DNA from: Marisediminicola antarctica
Lineage (GTDB): Bacteria > Actinomycetota > Actinomycetes > Actinomycetales > Microbacteriaceae
Direction: 5' to 3'
Length of the DNA: 64,000 nucleotides
NCBI RefSeq assembly: GCF_009930795.1
Contig: NZ_CP017146.1
Span: 2,852,001-2,916,000, forward strand
Within the stretch, counting starts at the first letter, position 1, and every line of letters begins with the position of its first letter. Under the pieces are notes generated by a model. That model was not told where the DNA came from. It saw only the letters and a list, made by a program, of their open reading frames with translations, and searched no databases. Of this stretch, positions 16,694 through 24,788 are shown in pieces. The translations under genes were made by a program, and so were the position numbers.

Positions 16694-17290
16694 ATGAGTA
16701 CGTTCGGCGATAGTTCGGGCGCACGAGGCGCGGCGACTGCTCCCTGGGCCTCCTCGGGGATCCTCCAGGTGCATCGGGGAGAGATAGTCGCGGTCGCGGT
16801 GGTCGGGGTCGGCCTCGGCCTCATCGCGCTCTTCTGGCCGCAGGGCTCGCTGCTGACCGTCGCGCTTATCTTCGGAACCTACCTCGTGGTGTCGGGCATC
16901 AAGCGCATCACGGCCGCCTTGATCGTGCCGCAGCTGACCACGGGGATGCGGTGGCTCACCGGACTCATCGGGCTGCTCGTGACCGCCACCGGCATTGTGG
17001 CCCTCGCCAATCCCTACCGTTCGCTCATTGTGCTCGCGTGGGTTATCGGCATCGGCTGGATCGCCGAGGGGCTCATCGACATCGTCATCGGCGCTCGCGC
17101 GATCACATCGCCACGCTGGCTTGCGTTCGTCAGCGGCGCGGTGTCGATCCTCGCTGGAATCGCGATGTTCGTGCTGCCGGCTTTCGCCCTCCAGACGTTC
17201 CTCGTCATCGGAGCGTTCCTTCTCATCGCGGTCAGCGTGACGACGCTGTTGACGTTGCCGCGCGGAAAGGCCGCGGCGACCGCGACCTAG
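16694..17290 (+). CDS. HdeD-like/DUF308 membrane protein
   Basis: A 198-aa integral membrane protein with six hydrophobic helices arranged as DUF308 repeats, as in HdeD acid-resistance proteins. The start at 16694 has GAGGGGAG just upstream; the frame is open further 5' without such a signal. Repeated motifs include LIALFWPQGSLLTVALIFGTYL, written here as helix 2-3, and the Pro-containing turn ANPYRSLIV. Function in actinobacteria is not established. It stands alone between the AKR pair and dodecin. Confidence 0.85.
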   Translation: MSTFGDSSGARGAATAPWASSGILQVHRGEIVAVAVVGVGLGLIALFWPQGSLLTVALIFGTYLVVSGIKRITAALIVPQLTTGMRWLTGLIGLLVTATGIVALANPYRSLIVLAWVIGIGWIAEGLIDIVIGARAITSPRWLAFVSGAVSILAGIAMFVLPAFALQTFLVIGAFLLIAVSVTTLLTLPRGKAAATAT

Positions 17291-17396
17291 CCCCAGTGCT
17301 TTGTCCTATCCGATGCGCCGGGCCCACTCAACCCTTTGCGGGGCGCGGTGACGACGAGTTCGATAGAAGCTCCGATACCCGTTCAAAGGAGTCACC

Positions 17397-17600
17397 ATGT
17401 CGTCAGTCGCCCGCGTCACCACGATCACCTCACGATCGGACAAGAGCTTCGAAGAGGCAATCCGCGACGGCGTCAAGCGAGCAAGCGAGACCCTGCGCCA
17501 TATCGAGGGCGCCTGGGTGAAGGACCAGACGGCCGTCGTCACCGACGGCGAGGTCACGAGCTGGCAGGTCGTGCTCGAGGTCACATTCGTTCTTGAGTAG
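17397..17600 (+). CDS. Dodecin
   Basis: A 67-aa flavin-storage protein that forms hollow dodecamers. The whole pattern is recognisable: SVARVTTITSRSDKSFEEAI, then GVKRASETLRHIEGAWVKDQ with the flavin-stacking Trp (W40), and VVLEVTFVLE at the end. Length is typical. A good RBS (AAAGGAG) precedes the ATG. Convergent with rpsO. Confidence 0.95.
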   Translation: MSSVARVTTITSRSDKSFEEAIRDGVKRASETLRHIEGAWVKDQTAVVTDGEVTSWQVVLEVTFVLE

Positions 17601-17637
17601 CGCCCGGCGCCGTGCAGCGCGCATCCGGAAACGCGAA

Positions 17638-17667
17638 ACGGGCCGCCTCCCGAGGGAGACGGCCCGT
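17638..17667 (-). terminator. Terminator downstream of rpsO
   Basis: ACGGGCCG and CGGCCCGT form an 8-bp GC stem that extends by further pairing in the loop (TCCC/GGGA). It lies 18 bp after the rpsO stop and may also act on convergent dodecin. The T tract is short. Confidence 0.75.
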
Positions 17668-17684
17668 CATCAAGTCGAAGCGTT

Positions 17685-17954
17685 CTAGCGACGAAGTCCG
17701 ATGCGTCCGATGAGTGCACGGTAGCGGTCGATGTCGATGCGCTGCAGGTAGCCCAGCAGACGACGGCGCTGGCCGACCAGAAGCAGCAGGCCACGACGCG
17801 AGTGGTGGTCGTGCTTGTGCTCCTTGAGGTGCTCCGTCAGATCGAGGATCCGGCGGCTCAGCATGGCGATCTGGACCTCGGGGGATCCGGTGTCACCTGG
17901 GTGGGTAGCGTACTCGTCGATGATCGCCTTCTTGATGTCGGCTTCAAGAGCCAT
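17685..17954 (-). CDS. rpsO: 30S ribosomal protein S15
   Basis: An 89-aa S15, which binds 16S rRNA in the platform of the small subunit. The conserved [17 protein letters not shown] and [20 protein letters not shown] motifs (each visible over fewer than 20 residues) and the end [12 protein letters not shown] are intact. The gene has its own leader of roughly 200 bp toward the divergent aldehyde dehydrogenase. In many bacteria rpsO is followed directly by pnp; here a terminator and about 6.4 kb of unrelated genes intervene. Confidence 0.98.
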   Translation of the reverse strand: MALEADIKKAIIDEYATHPGDTGSPEVQIAMLSRRILDLTEHLKEHKHDHHSRRGLLLLVGQRRRLLGYLQRIDIDRYRALIGRIGLRR

Positions 17955-18100
17955 AGATGGGATCCCCTTTCTTACTAGTTGCGCGGTGCCCGGCTCCGAT
18001 GAGTGGGCTCTCTTTATCCGCGGCCGTTAGACGGCAACCTTGGGAGTTTAGCAGAGTCGGGCCCGATCCCGTCGCCCGCTTCGCGCTGCGCCCACCCGGA

Positions 18101-18116
18101 CGTTCGGGGACGAATG
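18101..18116. promoter_or_regulatory. GTTCG-type operator candidate upstream of aldehyde dehydrogenase
   Basis: CGTTCGGGGACGAATG lies 48 bp upstream of the ATG. Its central 13 bases GTTCGGGGACGAA are identical to those of the palindrome at 29020-29039 in the P450/marR promoter region, and the outer half-sites are partly symmetric. Confidence 0.5.
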
Positions 18117-18164
18117 ACCTACAGTGGACGCACGAACTTCTCGATCCAGATCGGATGCTCTCCA

Positions 18165-19679
18165 ATGATGAAGACGACCGCCGGCAAGTCCCATGACCAG
18201 TGGAAGGCTGAGGCGCTGACCCTGACCTGGCCACGCGAACTCGTGATTGACGGTCGCCAAGTGGCAGCCGAGGACTCGGCATCCTTCCCCCACCTTTCCC
18301 CGCGTGACGGGCTCGCCCTCGCGAACGTGCCGTCGGCGAGCGTGCACGACCTCGACACGGCGGTCGCCGCGGCGAGGCGCGCGTTCGACGACGGACCGTG
18401 GCCGCAGTACGCGCCGCGGGCGCGCAAGGAGCTCATGCTGCGCTGGGCCGACCTCATCGAGGAGCACAGGGACGAGCTCGCCCTCATGGTGAGCCTCGAG
18501 ATGGGCAAGCCGATCGACGACGCCTGGAGGATCGAGCTGCGCGCCGTTCTCGCGACCTACCGCTGGTACGCCGAGCTCGCCGACAAGCAGCTCGACGAGA
18601 CCTCGCCCGTTGGTCCCGACGACCTCGCCCTCATCACGCGGGAGCCCGTCGGAGTGATCGGGGTCGTCACACCGTGGAACTTCCCGCTCACGCTCTCCGC
18701 GTGGAAGATCGCTCCGGCGCTCGCTGTCGGCTGCACCGTCGTACACAAGCCCTCCGACCTCAGTTCACTCTCGGCGCTGCGGATAGCGGAGCTCGCGATC
18801 GAGGCTGGCATCCCCCGCGGCGTGCTCAATGTCGTACCAGGGTCGGGCTCGGTGCTCGGCCGGCACCTCGGCATGCACGATCAGGTCGACGCGCTCGCGT
18901 TCACCGGCTCGACCGCGGTCGGCCGCGCCTACCTCGAGTACTCGGCTGCCTCGAACCTCAAGCGCACCTGGCTCGAACTCGGCGGCAAGTCGCCGAATAT
19001 CATCCTGCCGGATGCCCCGGACCTTGAGACGGCGATCTCGACCGCCGCGTGGGGCATCTTCTTCAACTCCGGCCAGATGTGCACGGCGCCATCGCGGCTC
19101 ATCGTGCACCGCGACGTCGCCGACGAGGTGACCGCGGGCATTGTCGCCCGTGCCTCCGAGTACCGTCCGGGCGATCCCCTCGACCCCGCGACGGGGATGG
19201 GGCCGCTCGCATCGCAGTCGCGAATCGTCGAGGTCGAGGCGCATGTGCGCAGGGCCCTCGAGGACGGCGCGGAGTCGCTCATCGGCGGATCGGTCTTCGA
19301 ATCGACCACGCTGCCCGGGGCGGGCAGCTACTTCGAACCGACGATCTTCGCCGGGGTCTCCCCCGACTCGCGGCTCGCGCAGGAAGAGGTCTTCGGCCCC
19401 GTGCTCGCGATCGTCACGGTCGACAGCGACGACGAGGCGATCCGGGTCGCCAACAACTCCGACTACGGCCTCGCGGCCGGTCTGTGGACCGCAGACCTGT
19501 CGAAGGCGCACCGGCTCTCCCGGCGCCTGCGGGCGGGCACTGTCTGGGTTAACTGCTACGAGGAGGGCGACCTCACGGTGCCGTTCGGCGGGTACAAGTT
19601 ATCGGGCAACGGCCGGGACAAATCGGTGCACGCGCTCGAGAAGTACACCGAGCTGAAGACGACGTTCATCCACCTGTAG
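18165..19679 (+). CDS. Aldehyde dehydrogenase (PuuC-like)
   Basis: A 504-aa NAD(P)-dependent aldehyde dehydrogenase. Catalytic residues are N172 (TPWNFP), E271 (ELGGKSP) and C306 (SGQMCTAPS). The oligomerisation/C-terminal segment PFGGYKLSGNGRDKSVHALEKY resembles PuuC/gamma-glutamyl-aminobutyraldehyde and betaine-type dehydrogenases. I start at the ATG-ATG at 18165; the frame is open upstream into the rpsO leader with no support. It is followed by a strong terminator and then an opposing permease gene. The nearby gamma-glutamyl enzymes suggest it oxidises a gamma-glutamyl-aminoaldehyde or free amine-derived aldehyde; that is inference. Confidence 0.92.
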   Translation: MMKTTAGKSHDQWKAEALTLTWPRELVIDGRQVAAEDSASFPHLSPRDGLALANVPSASVHDLDTAVAAARRAFDDGPWPQYAPRARKELMLRWADLIEEHRDELALMVSLEMGKPIDDAWRIELRAVLATYRWYAELADKQLDETSPVGPDDLALITREPVGVIGVVTPWNFPLTLSAWKIAPALAVGCTVVHKPSDLSSLSALRIAELAIEAGIPRGVLNVVPGSGSVLGRHLGMHDQVDALAFTGSTAVGRAYLEYSAASNLKRTWLELGGKSPNIILPDAPDLETAISTAAWGIFFNSGQMCTAPSRLIVHRDVADEVTAGIVARASEYRPGDPLDPATGMGPLASQSRIVEVEAHVRRALEDGAESLIGGSVFESTTLPGAGSYFEPTIFAGVSPDSRLAQEEVFGPVLAIVTVDSDDEAIRVANNSDYGLAAGLWTADLSKAHRLSRRLRAGTVWVNCYEEGDLTVPFGGYKLSGNGRDKSVHALEKYTELKTTFIHL

Positions 19680-19696
19680 AACTGCCCGGGCGAGAG

Positions 19697-19732
19697 GATG
19701 CCCGGCCCCCGAAATCTCGGGGGCCGGGCATC
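19697..19732. terminator. Bidirectional terminator between aldehyde dehydrogenase and permease
   Basis: GATGCCCGGCCCCCGA and its exact reverse complement TCGGGGGCCGGGCATC form a 16-bp stem with an AATC loop. CGCTTTT follows on the plus strand, so it best serves the aldehyde dehydrogenase. Confidence 0.9.
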
Positions 19733-19755
19733 CGCTTTTCAGCTCGGTTGTGGGC

Positions 19756-21255
19756 TCAGCTCAGCACGTCGCGTACGAGCGCCTCGTTCTCGGTCTTCTG
19801 GAACCGGGAGAGCAGGAACCCGACAAGCACGAGCACGAATGGCAGCAGCACGAGCAGCCAGCCGAGCGCGTTCAGCCCCCACGGGGTTACCGACGGGTCG
19901 ACGCCCTCGGCGACCGTCCCGGCGAGCAGCCCGAAGCGGGACATGAGCAGGTACTCGCCGAGGGCGAGCCCGACGACGGCGATCGCCGGGGCGATGACGG
20001 TCTGGAACATATTCTCCTCGCCCTTGTTCCTGGCGAAGAACACGATCACCGCGATGCAGACGAGAATCTCGATGAGCACGATGGCGACGACCGCGAGTCC
20101 GCTGAACCAGAAGAACAGGTTGGTGACGGGGTCGAGCTGGAAGAGCGCGAAGACGACGATGACGGCGCCGGTGATGACCGAGGTCGCGACGGATGCGGCG
20201 GCGGGCGCGCCGCGTCCGTTGACGCGACTGAACTGCTTCGGCAGCACGCCGCCGCGCCCGAGCGCGAAGATGTAGCGGCCGGAGGCGTTCTGGAAGGCGA
20301 GCAGCCCCGCGAACAGGCTCGAGATGACGAGCACGCTCATGACGGTCGCCATCCACGGGCCGACGTAGTCCGCCGCGAGGGTGAAGAGCACGGCGGCCGG
20401 GTCGGCGAGCGGCACACCGTCGACCGACGAGTACTCGACGGTCGTGTCAACGACAGTGGACGCTCCCATGCCGGTGACCATCGCGAAGGCGGTGACCGCG
20501 AACAGCACGGTGATGACGCCGACCGCGAGGTAGGTCGCCCGGGGCACGATCGTCTTGGGGTCTTTCGACTCCTCGCCGTAGATGGCCGTGGCCTCGAAGC
20601 CGATGAACGAGGCGAAGGCGAACGCGAACGCGATACCCGCCGATCCGGCAAGCCCACCGGCGAGGATCGCGGACGGGTTGAAGGATGCCGCGAAGTCGAG
20701 CCCCTCCGGTCCCCCGTCGATGAGGATCGCGACCGCGGTCACGAGCAGCGCGGCGACCTCGAGGAGCATGAGGATGCCGAGCAGCTTCGCGCCGACATCC
20801 ACGCTCAGCAGGGAGAGGGCGGTGACGACGGCCCAGGCGAGGAGCGCCCAACCCCACCACGGCAGCACCCCGACCTGGCCGCCGACGACAGCGCCGAAGA
20901 ATCCGTAGATGGCGAGCTGGATGGCGACGTAGGCCAGCACTGAGGTGAGCGCCGACCCGACGCCCATGTGCGTACCGAGGCCTCGGCCGATGTAGGCGAA
21001 GAACGCGCCGGCGTTGGTCACCCGCTGGCTCATTGCGGCATAGCCGACGCTGAAGAACAGCAGGGTGATGCCGACGACGAGATAGGCGCCGGGGGCTGCG
21101 GCTCCCGTGCCGAGCACGATCGCGACCGGCACCGCACCCGTCATACCGACGAGCGGCGCCGCCGCCGCGACGACGAAGAAGACGATCCCGATGACGCCGA
21201 GGCGCCCCTTGCGGAGCAGCGTTCGCGATTCGGCTTCGTTGTGGGTTACCGCCAT
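19756..21255 (-). CDS. APC-family amino acid/amine permease
   Basis: A 499-aa transporter with about 12-14 membrane helices. The N-terminal substrate-site signature is VFFVVAAAAPLVGMTGAVP. The conserved FASFIGFEATAIYGEESKDP loop marks the amino acid-polyamine-organocation superfamily (PuuP/YhdG type). The start at 21255 is preceded by GAGGAG at a good distance; the upstream in-frame extension is discarded. It probably imports the amine or amino acid used by the surrounding enzymes. A GTTCG...CGAAC dyad lies 30 bp upstream. Confidence 0.92.
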   Translation of the reverse strand: MAVTHNEAESRTLLRKGRLGVIGIVFFVVAAAAPLVGMTGAVPVAIVLGTGAAAPGAYLVVGITLLFFSVGYAAMSQRVTNAGAFFAYIGRGLGTHMGVGSALTSVLAYVAIQLAIYGFFGAVVGGQVGVLPWWGWALLAWAVVTALSLLSVDVGAKLLGILMLLEVAALLVTAVAILIDGGPEGLDFAASFNPSAILAGGLAGSAGIAFAFAFASFIGFEATAIYGEESKDPKTIVPRATYLAVGVITVLFAVTAFAMVTGMGASTVVDTTVEYSSVDGVPLADPAAVLFTLAADYVGPWMATVMSVLVISSLFAGLLAFQNASGRYIFALGRGGVLPKQFSRVNGRGAPAAASVATSVITGAVIVVFALFQLDPVTNLFFWFSGLAVVAIVLIEILVCIAVIVFFARNKGEENMFQTVIAPAIAVVGLALGEYLLMSRFGLLAGTVAEGVDPSVTPWGLNALGWLLVLLPFVLVLVGFLLSRFQKTENEALVRDVLS

Positions 21256-21284
21256 GACATAACTCCTCGTTGAGTCGGGTAAAA

Positions 21285-21302
21285 GTTCGTGCGTATCCGA
21301 AC
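21285..21302. promoter_or_regulatory. GTTCG/CGAAC dyad upstream of the permease
   Basis: GTTCG-TGCGTATC-CGAAC, with arms of 5 bp and spacing of 8, lies between the permease start and the divergent acetoacetate-decarboxylase-like gene. Its half-sites match the other island palindromes, but the spacing differs, so this is the weaker member of the set. Confidence 0.35.
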
Positions 21303-21369
21303 GACCTGGGTACAGGATGGCGAATGGCGCGGCGGAGGTCAAGAGTCTCGGGCCCGATTTGCACTTTTC

Positions 21370-21387
21370 GTTTGTTCACGAACAAAC
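21370..21387. promoter_or_regulatory. Palindromic operator candidate upstream of the ADC-like gene
   Basis: GTTTGTTC-AC-GAACAAAC is a perfect 8-bp-arm palindrome 27 bp upstream of the ATG at 21415. A second related string, GGTTCGGGGTTAGAA, follows at 21390-21404. It sits in the short divergent promoter region shared with the permease. Confidence 0.55.
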
Positions 21388-21414
21388 CATGGTTCGGGGT
21401 TAGAATCTGGCGCT

Positions 21415-22224
21415 ATGACTGCTCTCCACGGATTCTTGCCGCCGCTGACGCCAAAGGGCTCGAGTGCGCTCGTGCCCAACCCGCCCTGGTACTACTCGGG
21501 CACGCTGCTGACCATCGAGTACCTGACCGATCCCGCGAACGTGCGCGCGATCCTGCCGGACGACATCGACCTGGCTCCGGACCGGCCCGGCGCGGTCGCG
21601 CTCATCTGGGCCGACTGGCAGTCCTGCAGCGAGGGCGGCCTCGAACTGCTCGACCCGATCCGCTCCCAATACCTTGAGGCGTTCGCCGTCGTGCGCTGCG
21701 CCTACCAGGGCGTCACCTACAGCCGCTGCGTCGCGATCTGGGTCACCAAGGACTTTGCGATCGGTCGCGGCTGGTTCCAGGGCTACCCGAAGAAGTTCGG
21801 CTCGATCCACGTGACGCGCCTGTTCAACCGCGGCAAGGCGACCCCGAGACTCGAGAACGGAGCGCAGCTCGGCGCATCCCTCTCCGCCTACGACCACCGG
21901 CTCGCAAGCGCCGTCGTCACGCTGCGCGAGCCGTCGGAGGACAACGGCTTCGTCAACGGCCACAAAATGCTGCACAACCGGTTCATGCCGTCGATCGCGA
22001 CCGGCGGCGGCATGTCGCTCGACCAGCTCGTGTCCATGGGAGGCATCGATGTCGACCTCGGCCCGGCCTGGCGCGGCGACGCGGAGCTGAGCCTCGCCGA
22101 CTCGCAGTGGGACGAGCTCGGCTCGCTGCTGCCGGTCGACGAGGTGCTCGGCGGCTACTACCGCGAGGTCGGCACGACCTTCGTGGGCGGCGAACTCGTC
22201 ACCGACCGCTCCCGGCCGGTATAG
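21415..22224 (+). CDS. Acetoacetate decarboxylase-like protein
   Basis: A 269-aa member of the ADC-like superfamily. The GYPKKFGSIHVTR segment carries the Lys pair that in acetoacetate decarboxylase provides the Schiff-base lysine and its pKa-lowering neighbour. The N-terminal PPWYYSGTLLTIEYLTDP is also family-like. Relatives act as decarboxylases, aldolase-dehydratases or hydratases on oxo acids, so the reaction is uncertain. Divergent from the permease; a palindromic operator candidate is just upstream. Its place in the island suggests it handles a keto-acid intermediate. Confidence 0.8.
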   Translation: MTALHGFLPPLTPKGSSALVPNPPWYYSGTLLTIEYLTDPANVRAILPDDIDLAPDRPGAVALIWADWQSCSEGGLELLDPIRSQYLEAFAVVRCAYQGVTYSRCVAIWVTKDFAIGRGWFQGYPKKFGSIHVTRLFNRGKATPRLENGAQLGASLSAYDHRLASAVVTLREPSEDNGFVNGHKMLHNRFMPSIATGGGMSLDQLVSMGGIDVDLGPAWRGDAELSLADSQWDELGSLLPVDEVLGGYYREVGTTFVGGELVTDRSRPV

Positions 22225-22379
22225 CCCGGCGGCGGGCCACCGCGCACGATCGGCGTGGCGCGGTAGCCCGCATCCGCCCGTCCCCGGCATTCGCGCGCAC
22301 GCTGTTCACTACCGCGCGTGCGATTACTGCCGCGCGCGTGAACAACACCCGCGTGAGGCGCTCGGGGGCGGCCGCCGCG

Positions 22380-23729
22380 TCAGTAGGCCTCGAGGTACTC
22401 GTCGAGCTCCCACTGGGTCACGTCGCGCGTGTCGGGGTCGTCGACCTCGTCCTCGTAGCGTGCCACCTCGTCACGTTTGAGCAGCACGAAGACGTCAACC
22501 AGAGGCGCGCCGAGCACGTCCTTCATGAACACGTCCGTCTCGAGCTCGTCGAGGGCGTGGGTGAGCGTGGTCGGGAGGATCTCCGCCGACTCGTTCTCAT
22601 ACGACCAGCCCTCCGCGCTCGGAGGGGCCGGCAGGGCACGCTCGATGCCGTCGAGGGCCGCGGCGAGCACCGAGGCGATGATCAGGTAGGGATTGGCCGC
22701 GCCGTCGCCGACCCGGATCTCGAGCCTGGTTCCCGACCCGCGCTCGGGCGGCACGCGCAGCATCGAGCTGCGGTTGTCGTGGCCCCAGTTAGCCCGGTAC
22801 GGCGCGAGGGTGTCGGGGCCGAGCCGCTTGTAGGCGTTGACTGTCGGATTGGTGAAGGCCACGAGCGATGCGGCGTGGCCGAGAATTCCGGCGATCATGT
22901 TGTCGGCTGTGCCGGACAGCTCGCCGTCCGGCGTCACCATGAGGTTCTTGCCGGATTCGTCGGTCACCGAGAAGTGCAGGTGGAAACCGCTGCCACCCTC
23001 GTCGGCCCACGGCTTGCCGAGGAAGGTTGCGAGCTGCCCGGTGCGGGCGACGATGTCCTTGATCGCGCTCTTGAACAGGAAGGTGCGGTCGGCCGCCCTC
23101 AGAGCCTCGCCGTGCCAGAGGTTGATCTCGTACTGGGATGGGCTGAATTCATGGTTGCCGGCGAAGACGCCGATGTCCATCTGGTCGAGCATCCGCATCA
23201 GGTGCAGGAAGGTGCCCTTCGGGTCGACGCAGGCGCCGGACGTGTACACGCGGCCTGTGGTCTCGATCACGCGACGCCAGCCGTTCTCGCCCCGCTCGGC
23301 AATGTAGAACTCGAGTTCCGGTCCGACGACCGGCACGAGGCCGAGCTTCGTGTACCGCTCGATCACTCCCTTGAGCACCGACCTGGGCGACAGCACGCTG
23401 TCGGAGCCGTCCGGATCGAAGGCGTCGGCGAGAGCGAGAGCCACTCCCGGTTCCCACGGCATGAGCGTGACGGTGGATGGATCGACCTTCATGATGAGGT
23501 CGGGCAGTCCCGACGACATGATGTCGTTGCCGTCGAGCACTCCCCCGCGTGTCGTCGTAACCCAGACGCCCTGACAGAAGGTCGCGCCCTTCGCCGCCGA
23601 AGTCTCGAGCTGGCTGACGAGGAGGTCTTTCGCCCTCGTCGTTCCCAGGATGTCCGCGTAAATGAGGCGAAGCACATCGATGCCCCGTGACTCAAGTTCC
23701 AAGCGGAGAGCAGCTACATCGGTACTCAT
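22380..23729 (-). CDS. Glutamine synthetase-like gamma-glutamyl-amine ligase
   Basis: A 449-aa GS-fold ligase of the PuuA/GlnA3-GlnA4 group rather than housekeeping GlnA: it is shorter and begins with a divergent N-terminal beta-grasp domain (LRLIYADILGTTRAKDLLV, split). The catalytic half shows GPELEFYI (metal-binding Glu), GNHEFSPSQYEIN, SGFHLHFSV and RVPPERGSGTRLEIRVGDGAANPYL. The relaxed ammonium pocket typical of this group allows glutamylation of amines using ATP. Divergent from a GATase gene, with a palindrome between them. The amine is unknown; polyamine, ethanolamine or an aromatic amine are all possible. Confidence 0.88.
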   Translation of the reverse strand: MSTDVAALRLELESRGIDVLRLIYADILGTTRAKDLLVSQLETSAAKGATFCQGVWVTTTRGGVLDGNDIMSSGLPDLIMKVDPSTVTLMPWEPGVALALADAFDPDGSDSVLSPRSVLKGVIERYTKLGLVPVVGPELEFYIAERGENGWRRVIETTGRVYTSGACVDPKGTFLHLMRMLDQMDIGVFAGNHEFSPSQYEINLWHGEALRAADRTFLFKSAIKDIVARTGQLATFLGKPWADEGGSGFHLHFSVTDESGKNLMVTPDGELSGTADNMIAGILGHAASLVAFTNPTVNAYKRLGPDTLAPYRANWGHDNRSSMLRVPPERGSGTRLEIRVGDGAANPYLIIASVLAAALDGIERALPAPPSAEGWSYENESAEILPTTLTHALDELETDVFMKDVLGAPLVDVFVLLKRDEVARYEDEVDDPDTRDVTQWELDEYLEAY

Positions 23730-23745
23730 TTATCCTCCGAAGATA

Positions 23746-23767
23746 AATCGTTCGGCCATGAACGATT
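23746..23767. promoter_or_regulatory. Palindromic operator candidate between GS-like and GATase genes
   Basis: AATCGTTC-GGCCAT-GAACGATT is a perfect 8-bp-arm palindrome centred 28 bp upstream of the GS-like start and between divergent genes. The inner GTTCGG....GAAC matches the 29020-29039 palindrome in spacing. Confidence 0.6.
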
Positions 23768-23815
23768 AGTGCGATACTAGGCCAGATCCGCCGAATCGCA
23801 AGCCAGGGAGCCCTC

Positions 23816-24547
23816 GTGAAAGCCCTTTTCGTGCAGCACGACCACGTGACCTCGTCCGGGCCTATCGCCGACCGGCTGCGCCATCACGGCTTCGAGGTCG
23901 ACGAGATCCTCGTCGTGGATGCGGGAAACTTCCGCACTCCCAACGTGCTGTTCGAGTTCCCCGATCTGGCCGAGTACGACCTCGTCGTTCCCCTCGGCGC
24001 ACCGTGGGGCGCGTGGGACGACGAGTCGATCGGCCGCTGGCTCACGCCGGAGGTCGAATGGCTCCGCCGGGCCGTGCTCGCGGATGTCCCCGTGCTCGGC
24101 GTGTGCTTCGGCGGGCAGCTGCTCTCCCGCGCGCTCGGCGGCACGGTCGCGCCCGCGCCGAAGGCCGAGATCGGCTGGACCCCGGTCCACAGTGACGACC
24201 AGTCGCTCATCGGCCCGGGACCGTGGTTCCAGTTCCACTACGACCGCTGGACGTTGCCCGCGGGCGCGACGGAGCTCGCGCGCAACGCCGCGGCGTCGCA
24301 GGCGTTCAGCTTCGGCCGTAGTCTCGCGGTGCAGTTCCACCCCGAGCTCGACGCCGACACCCTGCAGGGTTGGCTGACCGAGGGCGGCGCCACCAAGGTC
24401 ATCGCCGACGGCCAGGATCCCGTCGCGCTACTGGCCCACACCCGGGCCGAGGAGGGCGCCGCGCGCGATCGCACCTACGCGCTCGTCGATGCCTTCCTCG
24501 AGCGGATCGCCATGCTGCGCCCCGCCCCGTCACCGACAGAGCACTGA
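23816..24547 (+). CDS. Type 1 glutamine amidotransferase
   Basis: A 243-aa stand-alone GATase. The nucleophile elbow is VPVLGVCFGGQ with C97, and the remaining triad is QFHPEL with H175 and E177. The start is a GTG with AGGGAG upstream. It resembles the amidotransferases found next to actinobacterial gamma-glutamyl ligases and could hydrolyse a gamma-glutamyl bond rather than feed ammonia to a synthetase. That role is inferred from position. It is only distantly similar to the amidotransferase at 6161-6895. Confidence 0.85.
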   Translation: MKALFVQHDHVTSSGPIADRLRHHGFEVDEILVVDAGNFRTPNVLFEFPDLAEYDLVVPLGAPWGAWDDESIGRWLTPEVEWLRRAVLADVPVLGVCFGGQLLSRALGGTVAPAPKAEIGWTPVHSDDQSLIGPGPWFQFHYDRWTLPAGATELARNAAASQAFSFGRSLAVQFHPELDADTLQGWLTEGGATKVIADGQDPVALLAHTRAEEGAARDRTYALVDAFLERIAMLRPAPSPTEH

Positions 24548-24558
24548 GCTCTTTCAAT

Positions 24559-24617
24559 ATTCAGATCGCTGACGCTTTCATCATTCAGATCGCTGACGCT
24601 TTCATCATTCAGGAGTG
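24559..24617. repeat. 24-bp tandem repeat ending in the left arm of the inverted-repeat element (copy B)
   Basis: The unit ATTCAGATCGCTGACGCTTTCATC (24 bp, identical in both copies at 24559-24582 and 24583-24606) is followed by ATTCAGGAGTG. The end, TTTCATCATTCAGGAGTG (24600-24617), is the inverted partner of the sequence split by the second IS110 copy. The rest of the 217-bp gap to the IS (24618-24764) has no gene. It shares short blocks (GCCGGAAA, CCCACCACTCC) with the corresponding gap at 6931-7016. Confidence 0.7.
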
Positions 24618-24788
24618 AAAGCGGCAGTTTCTGCCGAGACCAGCATCCGGCACCCTCGCCGGGCGCTACAAAGCCGCTCGCGCCCCGGGTATAGGACCGA
24701 AACCGGCAATTCACGGCAGTTCGTGCCGGAAAACCGTGGGCTGGTCACTACCCCACCACTCCCACTCCTGACACGTGAATACCGGTTT

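Noticed and set aside
18003-18164. Longer N terminus for the aldehyde dehydrogenase
   Set aside because: It would cover the operator-like site and the rpsO leader; family length and the tandem ATG support 18165.
6161-24547. The two amidotransferase genes beside the IS copies as a duplicated gene-plus-IS unit
   Set aside because: The proteins share only the GATase fold motifs, lie in opposite orientations relative to the IS, and their flanks do not match beyond the inverted-repeat element.
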